From positions 1 to 64,000 of IMG/VR virus record IMGVR_UViG_3300036861_001161: DNA of 64,000 bases; one strand, written 5' to 3'. A program made the translations under genes and the position numbers. Shown here in pieces: positions 6,906-14,727 of the stretch. The number at the start of each line of letters is the position of its first letter. The stretch's first letter is position 1. The notes below the pieces were generated by a model that searched no databases, was not told the origin of the DNA, and was given only the letters and a program-made list of their open reading frames with translations. The stretch comes from a virus.

Positions 6906-7229
6906 TCAGTGCAGACAGATACGATTAGAGGACTCTGAACGCGCTGGCTTATCCAGGACTATCACTTCAAAACACCGCACTTTTTGCTGAGGCACCCGCA
7001 CCCGTGTCTGCCGCCGCTGGGGCCCGAGCTGCTGCACATCCCGCATAACACAGCTCGGGCCTTCCTGCTGGCAGCCGCGCAGCACAAACCCGGTATGGCT
7101 GGGAGGGGCCGCCGGCACATAGTCCCACGCGAGGAGGGCGGGCCGGGCCGTAGCCAGGGGGATGACACCGAGTAGATTCACCATCAGCAGGCCTGCCCAT
7201 CTGATGATCATTGGACTTATTGTGGACAT
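6906..7229 (-). CDS. Exported FN3-like protein, short
   Basis: The N-terminus MSTISPMIIRWAGLLMVNLLGVIPLATA is a signal peptide. The mature 80 residues start RPALLAWDYVPAAPPSHTGF and contain paired cysteines (GCQQEGPSCVM, VRCFEVIV, NRICLH). It is a shorter relative of the 6476-6895 product and overlaps the next upstream gene by 13 bases. Probably the same kind of disulphide-bonded beta module. Confidence 0.6.
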   Translation of the reverse strand: MSTISPMIIRWAGLLMVNLLGVIPLATARPALLAWDYVPAAPPSHTGFVLRGCQQEGPSCVMRDVQQLGPQRRQTRVRVPQQKVRCFEVIVLDKPARSESSNRICLH

Positions 7230-7528
7230 CCCTGCGCCTCAATATCGTCACTGACGATGGTCACGCCATATTCGGCGAACGCCCGCATGATGATGAGATT
7301 TTTGATCGCGGGACAAATGTTGGGCCCGGTCAACGCGGTGCGCGCGCCACATTCCACCACCGCGCGCATATCCAGTGTCCAGGGTTTCAGAATTAATGGC
7401 GCACACACCTGTGTCCCGGACGGATTCGGCGTATGGATCGCGTCATTGTCGGCATAAAAGAGTGGGCCAACGATGACAAGCACTTTCAGGGTCAACGGGA
7501 GCAGAAGCATGTATGTGAGATTTTTCAT
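7217..7528 (-). CDS. Exported hypothetical protein, 103 aa
   Basis: A hydrophobic N-terminus (MKNLTYMLLLPLTLKVLVIV) is followed by about 75 residues with five cysteines (TQVCAPLI, VVECGART, PNICPAI, EAQGCPQ), which suggests oxidative folding outside the cytoplasm. The frame overlaps the downstream gene by 13 bases. No known domain recognised. Confidence 0.55.
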   Translation of the reverse strand: MKNLTYMLLLPLTLKVLVIVGPLFYADNDAIHTPNPSGTQVCAPLILKPWTLDMRAVVECGARTALTGPNICPAIKNLIIMRAFAEYGVTIVSDDIEAQGCPQ

Positions 7529-7538
7529 CGTATGTGTA

Positions 7539-8144
7539 TCATGGCTTAAAGATATCCACGCTCAAGGCTCGTAGCACTAAAGAGGCCCCGGCAATATTGC
7601 TCCCCCAATTGGACGTAAAGGTCCAAGCTAAACTTCCATTCGTGGCTAACGCCACGGGCTGTGGTGTGACATTATTGTCCCCATCAAAGCCCACCGCCGT
7701 GAGATAACTTAGTGGTCCGGAATAGGTATTGACGCTTGCCCCCGGTGCGGCAGCAATGATCGTCTGAAAACACAAGGTGGAACTCATGCCAGTGAGATTC
7801 GTCGCGGGTGCACTCGCGGTGCCTGGGGCAACCAGCGTCGTGGTCCCTGCGGCCCCCGCCTTCAGTTTCATAAGGAGGGTCGGTGCCGTCGCGCCGGTCG
7901 TGACGCTGACCGTGGCGCAGGCCTGAAGTACACTATTCGCGGTGAGGAAATTGGCATCGATTGTGCAAACGAGTGAGTGAGCAAAATCGGTCCCAAAGGT
8001 AGCGGTGGCAACATTCGTGGTGCCTCCTGTCTGGGAGCATTTGTACCATCCCTGGCCCTTCGCGATCCATTCGCTCGGAGACGCTGCACGAGCACCCCAC
8101 GGGAAACATACCATACAGAGGAGCCCAAGAAACCAACGTCTCAT
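7539..8144 (-). CDS. Exported protein homologous to the C-terminal domain of the beta-helix protein
   Basis: The start at 8144 overlaps the upstream stop by ATGA and gives a signal peptide MRRWFLGLLCMVCFPWGARA. The mature 180 residues align throughout with the last 180 residues of the 1004-residue protein just upstream: SEWIAKGQGWYKC against SEWAARGTAPLRC, GTDFAHSLVCTI against GTDFIHNLACTL, and PGASVNTYSGPLSYL against PGASVPTYSASLTPL. It is therefore a separately encoded copy of that domain, probably a jelly-roll capping or binding module. Confidence 0.7.
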   Translation of the reverse strand: MRRWFLGLLCMVCFPWGARAASPSEWIAKGQGWYKCSQTGGTTNVATATFGTDFAHSLVCTIDANFLTANSVLQACATVSVTTGATAPTLLMKLKAGAAGTTTLVAPGTASAPATNLTGMSSTLCFQTIIAAAPGASVNTYSGPLSYLTAVGFDGDNNVTPQPVALATNGSLAWTFTSNWGSNIAGASLVLRALSVDIFKP

Positions 8145-11100
8145 GGCCGGAGGACCTCCATCGTCAGGGCTAAGGGCGTGAGGAGGTTTTGACCTGAACC
8201 TGCCGCGACCCACGTACTGGCCAGCGTCCAGTTGGTTGCTGCATTCGTCGCCACATTCACCGGCTGCAACATCCCATTATTCTTGGTGCCACTCGCCATC
8301 GTTCCGCTCAACGGGGTGAGTGAGGCGGAATAGGTGGGGACGCTCGCCCCAGGTGATCCAGCGATGGTGGTGAGCCAGCAGAGCCAGGACGTGCGATTCG
8401 TCAGGCCAGGCTCCGGCGTCGCACTGTTGGCGGGCGCCGCAAGGGTTATCCCCTCTGCCCGGAGCTTGAAGAAAAAGGCCTGGGGCGGCGTTTCAGTAGT
8501 CATCTGGGCGAGGACACAGGTTTTGAGCTGGGCACCATTCTGTAAGCTATTCGCGGGTAAGGTGCAGGCCAGGTTGTGAATGAAATCCGTCCCTGCCCCA
8601 ACGGTGCTGGCGTTGGTATCCCCGCCCACCGTTGCACAGCGTAAGGGCGCTGTGCCACGGGCCGCCCATTCTGACGACACCGCCGGAGTCCCCAGAATCC
8701 CGAAAAGGCTGCTCGTATCACTCGTCATACCGGTGGCGCTGGCCACAAGCGTATAGCTTGATGCCGCGGCCGTGAGCGCCAGATCACTAAAGGTTGCAAT
8801 CCCCCCAACGGCCGCCTGCGTGAGGGTCCCATTCAGAGTACTCCCCCCGGGATTGGCTCCCAGGGCTACGGTAATGGTCTGCGTCGTTGCAAAGAGATTA
8901 TTCGCTCCATCTTCGAACTGCACAGTGATGGGCGGCAGCGTTTGTCCCACCAGCACGGTTTGTGGCTGGGCGGTGAAGCGCAGATGGGTCGGTCCCACGG
9001 TCTGCTGAAACACGGTACTAGTGGTGCTCGGAAGGCCCGACACGGTCGCCATAAGCGTATAGGTCCCTCCGGCATTAATCGACAGATCGTTGAACGTCGC
9101 GATACCGCCGACGGCCCCACGGCTCACTGTCCCTGCCAGGGTGCCCGTGCCCATCCCTGTCGTATAGAGGGCCCGGAGTTCTGCTGCCGCCGTATACGGC
9201 CCTGCATTGGCCGCGGTGAGTGCCCGAAGCCGCAGATAGTGCCCTTGCCGCTCAGAGAATGTGACCGTTTTCTCGGTAAAGTCATTCGGCCAGGTCCCTG
9301 TCGCCGCTGCCGTTCCCCACGTACTCCCATTCAGTGAGGTATATACCTCATACTGGCCAATATTGCCGTTGTCGCCACCAGCACTGGGTCGCGGCAGATA
9401 GGTCATCCCGGTCAGCGCATAGTCAGCCCCAAGATTCACCTGAATTTCATGCGGGGGCGGCGGGGATGAAACAGAGAAATCGGTATGCCAAAACGTCGCG
9501 GGATTATTGTCGACAGCCCGAGGGCCATCATATCCCGTATTCTGGCTATCGACGAAGACGACCGACGTGCTCCCAAAGGGAACGATGGCGGTGGCCGGCG
9601 TGAGGGCGATCATGACGACGTTCGTGGCACTACTGATGAGATTCCCGCTACTATCCTGGAGCTGCACCTGGATAGCCGGCAGCGTCTGTCCCACGGGGGT
9701 GGTTTGGGGTTGCACACTGAAGACCAGCTGGGAGGGCGTGGGTCCGGCGGAGGGCAGGGTGCAGCCGTTGGCGTTGACGTTGAGCCGCACACGCACGTCA
9801 AAACACGAGTCCCCCGCGCTGTCATTGACGCCTGCGACAATAGCGCCGCAGGGAAACTGACTCGTCGTGGGATCCCAGAGCGGCTGACTGGTGAGGACGC
9901 CGTCCTGGTAGCGATAGAGGATGTTGGCACCGATGTCAGCGCCGTTCTGTCCAGCCCCTTTGGCCGGACTGCCCGTGGGAATAAACACTTTGCACGTGCC
10001 AAGATTCGGGTCTGAAGTCAGTATGTTCGTATAATGCGAATCGGTCAGTGCAGGCGAGGCAGGCGTCCCGTTGCCAAAGATTATAATATGATCAAAAGAC
10101 CAATCAGACTGACCAGAGATTTCAAAGCCTATGGTCTTATTCATTATAAGAATATTTTTCCCATATATCGTCGCGGCTCCGTCGCCCGTATAGCCCGATT
10201 CGACATCAGCCGCAAAACCCGTTCCCGTGCCATCAATAAATGTGCAATTGTCGCAATGTGTATTTTTATTGCCTCGGAAATAGCCGCCAATCTCGTAATC
10301 GCCGATCGAGAGATGATTCGTCAATTGGGTATTCTGTGGCATACTATCCAGACTGTTGCCATAATCGATACGCACATTGAAGACGACACCCTTGGGATTG
10401 TTGAGCGTAATATTCCCGTAATACTGATTCCCAATGGCACTGGTTTTCGCTTGCAGATCCATCCCGGTGTTCCAGTCTTCAAAAATGTTGTTTTCAACGA
10501 TAGTGGTATTACAGGGATAGCACGAAAAGCCGGTATCGCCTCGGAAGGGATCGGCAGAATCCCCAGGGTAATCTCGTGAATGAAAATAATTGCGGCGCAG
10601 CGTATTGCCCGTGGGGGAGTACCCAGGCGAGCCTGAAAACAACATAATCCCATGACGATGGGCAAAGTAGCCTTCATTTTCTTCCAGCAACGAATAATCA
10701 ACATCCGTGAGAGACAGGAGATGGACATTCTGGTTCCTATTCGTGTAGGCAAGCAGTAATCGGCGAAAGGTGAGATGGCTTCCACCGGTGACTTCAACGA
10801 CCGATTGCCATGAACTCCCGCCACCTGCATAATCAGCGCTCGTCGCATAGAGCCCCTGAAATACCCAGTAGGAGCAACCATAGATGACTAAGGCGCCTTG
10901 AGAGCCGTCACTTTGCAGATGCGCTTGCCGCTCATTCTGCGCACGAATGGTAATCGGCTGGGTGCTGGTGCCGTTGTTCGGGGCGCCATTACAATCAATC
11001 AAGATCGGCGCATAGGTACCATTAGTCAGGGTGAGCGTATCTCCGGGGATGAGCTGATTGATGGATGCCGTCATGTTATCCCCCGGTCCAATGGTCAGGG

Positions 11101-11155
11101 AGACGGCGTGGCTCAGGCTGGGGAGGAGGAGCCAGAGGAGCAACAGGAGCATCAT
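8141..11155 (-). CDS. Exported right-handed beta-helix protein with nested discoidin domain
   Basis: Signal peptide MMLLLLLWLLLPSLSHA leads into a parallel beta-helix (about residues 18-455, pectate-lyase-like, with short N-x-I/N-x-F coil repeats). An Ig-like repeat (about 475-715) is interrupted by an F5/8-type-C discoidin domain (about 538-663; DSQNTGYDGPRAVDNNP, ATFWHTDF, YEVYTSLNGSTWG). A second, uninterrupted Ig-like repeat follows (about 727-812), then a domain shared with the next gene (about 825-1004). Such architecture binds or trims polysaccharide. In virions it would be a tailspike, but this one carries an export signal. Catalytic residues were not identified. Confidence 0.8.
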   Translation of the reverse strand: MMLLLLLWLLLPSLSHAVSLTIGPGDNMTASINQLIPGDTLTLTNGTYAPILIDCNGAPNNGTSTQPITIRAQNERQAHLQSDGSQGALVIYGCSYWVFQGLYATSADYAGGGSSWQSVVEVTGGSHLTFRRLLLAYTNRNQNVHLLSLTDVDYSLLEENEGYFAHRHGIMLFSGSPGYSPTGNTLRRNYFHSRDYPGDSADPFRGDTGFSCYPCNTTIVENNIFEDWNTGMDLQAKTSAIGNQYYGNITLNNPKGVVFNVRIDYGNSLDSMPQNTQLTNHLSIGDYEIGGYFRGNKNTHCDNCTFIDGTGTGFAADVESGYTGDGAATIYGKNILIMNKTIGFEISGQSDWSFDHIIIFGNGTPASPALTDSHYTNILTSDPNLGTCKVFIPTGSPAKGAGQNGADIGANILYRYQDGVLTSQPLWDPTTSQFPCGAIVAGVNDSAGDSCFDVRVRLNVNANGCTLPSAGPTPSQLVFSVQPQTTPVGQTLPAIQVQLQDSSGNLISSATNVVMIALTPATAIVPFGSTSVVFVDSQNTGYDGPRAVDNNPATFWHTDFSVSSPPPPHEIQVNLGADYALTGMTYLPRPSAGGDNGNIGQYEVYTSLNGSTWGTAAATGTWPNDFTEKTVTFSERQGHYLRLRALTAANAGPYTAAAELRALYTTGMGTGTLAGTVSRGAVGGIATFNDLSINAGGTYTLMATVSGLPSTTSTVFQQTVGPTHLRFTAQPQTVLVGQTLPPITVQFEDGANNLFATTQTITVALGANPGGSTLNGTLTQAAVGGIATFSDLALTAAASSYTLVASATGMTSDTSSLFGILGTPAVSSEWAARGTAPLRCATVGGDTNASTVGAGTDFIHNLACTLPANSLQNGAQLKTCVLAQMTTETPPQAFFFKLRAEGITLAAPANSATPEPGLTNRTSWLCWLTTIAGSPGASVPTYSASLTPLSGTMASGTKNNGMLQPVNVATNAATNWTLASTWVAAGSGQNLLTPLALTMEVLRP

Positions 11156-13419
11156 GGCAGCACCACCGCTTGCGATCCTGTGTTCATCAGCGTTGTAAGC
11201 TGTAACTTAGGATAGCCTGTTGAGATCGAGTTCAGGGACGAATTAACATTCACTTGAATATCTCCAGCGGTAGTTACCGTAAACGTGACAACAAGCGTCG
11301 CCGTCGCCAAGGAGGAATCTTTGATATTTCCTACCTGGGAACACCGGGCGGTCTCGGTCGCAATTACCGACGCTTTGTTGATGGCATGACAGACCACCCA
11401 TCCTTCTTCGAGCTGGACATCGGTGCCATTAAATACATGTGCCCCATAGGCGAGCATGATACTCGCCCCGGTATTGCTCGCCACCGTCAAATTTGCCACC
11501 GTTGTGGTCACGTTATTGGCCAGGGTCTTGTAGCCCCCAAGAATCATTTTATCGACATGCACATTATCACTCGTCCCAGTACTACCTGCGGTGGTCGTGC
11601 CCTGGAAGCGCAGTACGCCCCGCCCCGTCCCTGTGGAGAGCCCCGTCTGGAAGATGATCCCGCCCGCATCTTTATTCGTGGACCCACTTGTCGCTGAGCC
11701 GCCAGGGGCCGTCCAGGGCTGCCCGGCCGTATTGCTCGTGGTATTCCGTTCCATACCCACAGTGCGGGGCGCGGCACCTCCGAAGAGCACGCCACCGGTA
11801 CTGACGGTCTGCAGCCGGAGATTCCCACTCCCCTTGGCATTCAGATCGACACCTACGTCAGCAGCGCTCCCGATCGCCGTCAGCACCGTCGGATTCCCGG
11901 TCGCCTGCCCCGTGACATCAAGTCCAGTATCGACACTCCCAGCGCTATAGTTGACACGAAAGGCCGGGTTGGTCACCCCATTAAAGCCTATGGTAAACGC
12001 ACTGCTGGTCACCCGGCCCCGCTCCAGATTATTGGTCCGTAGGAACACCGGGACATCGTTGAAGGCCCGCAGGTCGACCCCGTCGGCCCCGACGCTCAGG
12101 AGCGAGATATACCGGGAGCCTGCGCCATCGCCGCCCTGATAGCTCAAGGACCCTTTCGCCGTACTATTGTTATCGTACAGTGTATGACTGAGCGTCTGGT
12201 TGGTCGCACTGCCCGCTTGCCGGATTTCCGCACTTGGTCCCAGGAGATGCAGGAGCGTATTTGCGGTCACCCCGAGACCGAGACGGCCGTTGCTGTCCAC
12301 ATTCCAGACCCCCGCCACTACCGGGGCGATGAGGGTCGGGGACGTCTGCTTGACGTAGTTTCCCGTACCAGTCGTGGCCACGCCTTGAAGCGTGGTCTGG
12401 CTGGCGAACTCTGCGGTCTGTCCGGCCACAGGTGTCCCGGTATTGGAGAGATTCCCCCCGCCTGCCGGCGTACACCAGGTCCCATTTCCGCACCATACCG
12501 TGGAAGCACTGGCGTTCGTGCCGTTGTTGAGGCGGCTGATGGCCAGATTCCCCGTGACATCTGTGCCGAGATCCCAGAGGCTTCTTCGGATGGCCACATG
12601 CCAGTTTGGGGTCGTGCGACTCGCGAGCGTAATTTCCAGTTCATCATTGAGCAGGGAGACTGCTCTGGTGGCATCTACGGTCGCATTCAGCCGCTCACCA
12701 GTGGCCGGTTGCACGACGCATTGCCCCGTGCCCGCATCGACTTTGATCACGCGGTAGGTGCCAACCGTGCTTGCTGCGGCGCCGGGGAGCGTGAGCGAGA
12801 CGGTGCTAGCCCCACTTGTACACGCTACCACGTTATGGGCGCCCAGCGTCGTATTACTGGCCAGCGCACTGACATTGGGATTGGCCGACAGAATCGCCGT
12901 GGCATTGATGGTCAGAGCCGTCGAGGGTGCCACCGTCGTTCCAGCTGCCAGGTAGGCCGCCAGGGCCGCGGTAGTACCACTACTCACAACCCCGCTCCCG
13001 CTGCCGCCTCCCGCGCTGCCGAGCGATTGGGCCTGCATGTTTGTGCCGTCATAGCAGGCTTCCAGCAATTGCCCGATGCCGAGGTCATTGGCGGCCAAGT
13101 CCGTTTGCACGCCGGCCATGGCTTTCTTGATAGCCTTCGCGCCGAGTCCATTCACGTTAAGCGTCGCCGCTCCGGTATTGGCGGAGGCCGCTTTGATCAG
13201 GAAGCAGGTGCCGGGGCGGTACGTCGTGATCGAGGGATTGAGGGTGCAGGTGAGGGTATTCGCCGTGCCCCCGGCGAGACAATAATTGAAAGCCCCGGCG
13301 ATCGTGCGATTCCCGTTGATCAGCTGACCCTGGGCATGCACCGAGAGTGCCGTGAGGAGGAGGAGCATGAAACTCCAGCCACTACATCGTCTCCCTCGGC
13401 GCAGTTGACGTCTCGTCAT
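11152..13419 (-). CDS. Exported tail-fibre-like protein (paralogue 1), 755 aa
   Basis: The ATG at 13419 overlaps the upstream stop (ATGA) and yields a basic N-region and signal peptide (RRCSGWSFMLLLLTALSVHA). The mature N-terminus GQLINGNRTIAGAFNYCLAG and the fibre-like core ATLNVNGLGAKAIKK are shared with the genes at 14728, 50278 and 51565. Further on it has fibre-like segments (RLNNGTNASASTVWCGNGTW, NSTAKGSLSYQGGDG) and a beta-rich C-terminal domain. Phage fibres normally lack signal peptides, so this is either a fibre module redirected to the cell surface or a virion part with an unusual route. The sequence is clear; the role is inference. Confidence 0.75.
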   Translation of the reverse strand: MTRRQLRRGRRCSGWSFMLLLLTALSVHAQGQLINGNRTIAGAFNYCLAGGTANTLTCTLNPSITTYRPGTCFLIKAASANTGAATLNVNGLGAKAIKKAMAGVQTDLAANDLGIGQLLEACYDGTNMQAQSLGSAGGGSGSGVVSSGTTAALAAYLAAGTTVAPSTALTINATAILSANPNVSALASNTTLGAHNVVACTSGASTVSLTLPGAAASTVGTYRVIKVDAGTGQCVVQPATGERLNATVDATRAVSLLNDELEITLASRTTPNWHVAIRRSLWDLGTDVTGNLAISRLNNGTNASASTVWCGNGTWCTPAGGGNLSNTGTPVAGQTAEFASQTTLQGVATTGTGNYVKQTSPTLIAPVVAGVWNVDSNGRLGLGVTANTLLHLLGPSAEIRQAGSATNQTLSHTLYDNNSTAKGSLSYQGGDGAGSRYISLLSVGADGVDLRAFNDVPVFLRTNNLERGRVTSSAFTIGFNGVTNPAFRVNYSAGSVDTGLDVTGQATGNPTVLTAIGSAADVGVDLNAKGSGNLRLQTVSTGGVLFGGAAPRTVGMERNTTSNTAGQPWTAPGGSATSGSTNKDAGGIIFQTGLSTGTGRGVLRFQGTTTAGSTGTSDNVHVDKMILGGYKTLANNVTTTVANLTVASNTGASIMLAYGAHVFNGTDVQLEEGWVVCHAINKASVIATETARCSQVGNIKDSSLATATLVVTFTVTTAGDIQVNVNSSLNSISTGYPKLQLTTLMNTGSQAVVLP

Positions 13420-13949
13420 GGCCTTACGAGCCTCCGCAGGGCAAAGAGACACCGGGCCACCTTTTTCTGGACTGTCGTCAATTCATCATTGATCCCATGC
13501 AGGGCAGCTTTAAAGGTCGTCAGATTGAGCGTCCCGATCCCATCAATTTGCGTTGCCAGCGCATCGTGGCGTGTGTCCAGCGCTGTCCCAACGGCCGCCA
13601 AATTGGCCACACTGCATACCTCGCTCGCCGCTAATTCATCCAGATAGGCCTGCACAGCGGCAGCCGCAGCAGCGAGCGCCGCATCGACCGCGTCTTTTTC
13701 TCCCTGCGTCATTTCCGTTGCCAATCCCGCCACGACTTTGAGGTAGCGACGTGCCACCGTCTGGAGGAGGGTCCGCTGAGCCGGCGTGTCGCCTTCGGGA
13801 ATGACACTACACGTGCCATCCGTCACGGTGGTCGGGTCAACGGAGGGAAGATACCGCGTCAAGCGGGTCGTATTTCCACAGACGACGTCATGACCCCACG
13901 CAACCACAGGAAGCAGGACCAGGAGGAAAAGGACAAGCCCCAGACGCAT
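13416..13949 (-). CDS. Exported helical protein, 177 aa
   Basis: Signal peptide MRLGLVLFLLVLLPVVAWG is followed by HDVVCGNTTRLTRYLPSVDP and a long alanine-rich helical region (VDAALAAAAAAVQAYLDELA) with two cysteines. The final 50 residues look like a coiled coil. The gene overlaps the downstream fibre-like gene by ATGA. No family recognised; a periplasmic structural or chaperone role in cassette A is possible. Confidence 0.6.
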   Translation of the reverse strand: MRLGLVLFLLVLLPVVAWGHDVVCGNTTRLTRYLPSVDPTTVTDGTCSVIPEGDTPAQRTLLQTVARRYLKVVAGLATEMTQGEKDAVDAALAAAAAAVQAYLDELAASEVCSVANLAAVGTALDTRHDALATQIDGIGTLNLTTFKAALHGINDELTTVQKKVARCLFALRRLVRP

Positions 13950-13951
13950 CG

Positions 13952-14713
13952 CTAATTCGCTCCCCAGGGAGAGGACAGGAGCTCACTGGCACGACAGGTG
14001 ACCCCTGTGGTATTCGCTTCAGCCGCCATAAGCATCGTGTTTCCGGTCAGGGTCCCTGAGCGCTGCAGAAAGGCATACCCATCCGCCGAGGTCCCATCCG
14101 CACAGTCATCAAGCACCCAGTACATCGTGCCATTGTGGAGGTGGCCGTAGCGGAGCCGGCTCGACGCGAGCGCGAGAATGTCAGTGGCCGACAGCGCCGT
14201 GGGAAAGACACGGACATCCTCCAGCAGCCCATTAAAGGTCAGCCCACTGACGATATTGGTTTTACATAGGGTCATATCAAACGCGATATTACTCGTATCA
14301 CCACTCGCCGTACTCCCTGCAGACACACCGTTGACATAGAGTTCCAGTATGCCAGCCCCATGAACCAGGGCGAGATGGGTCCAGGTATCAACCGTATACG
14401 TCCCGCCCACCTCAGCAGACGCCCCATCATTATTGACCGCCCAAAAGAGGTCCTGCCCGGCCACCGTGGCTCGGAAGAGGCCCACATTCCCCTCGTACTC
14501 CCCGGCGAGGCCTTGTCCCAGAGACGCGCTGCCTACCGAGGGGGAGGAACCGGTGGGTTTCGCCCACAGGGTGATCGTGGCCGCCGACGCCGTCAGCGCA
14601 TCACTGGTCGGCCCATCAAAACCATCGTCATCCACGCCGTCGCAGAGAATCGCCGCGTGAATCGACGTGGCGAGGAGCAAGAGACTGAGGAACACACCAC
14701 AGGTTCTTTTCAT
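13952..14713 (-). CDS. Exported LamG/concanavalin-like lectin domain protein
   Basis: After a signal peptide (MKRTCGVFLSLLLLATSIHA) the protein is one LamG-type jelly roll: ATITLWAKPTGSSPS, then DTWTHLALVHGAGILELYVN, then the family hallmark FNGLLEDVRVFPTALSATDI. LamG domains bind glycans or proteins. Cysteines near both ends (LCDGVDD, VTCRAS) could close the fold. The counterpart in cassette B is the jelly-roll gene at 49619. Confidence 0.8.
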   Translation of the reverse strand: MKRTCGVFLSLLLLATSIHAAILCDGVDDDGFDGPTSDALTASAATITLWAKPTGSSPSVGSASLGQGLAGEYEGNVGLFRATVAGQDLFWAVNNDGASAEVGGTYTVDTWTHLALVHGAGILELYVNGVSAGSTASGDTSNIAFDMTLCKTNIVSGLTFNGLLEDVRVFPTALSATDILALASSRLRYGHLHNGTMYWVLDDCADGTSADGYAFLQRSGTLTGNTMLMAAEANTTGVTCRASELLSSPWGAN

Positions 14714-14727
14714 AACATTTTATCCTG

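Noticed and set aside
12184-13647. Plus-strand open frame of 487 codons antisense to the exported fibre-like gene
   Set aside because: It mirrors the codon periodicity of the minus-strand gene, has no ribosome site and encodes a Gly/Arg/His-rich sequence typical of antisense of repetitive Thr/Ala/Gly codons.
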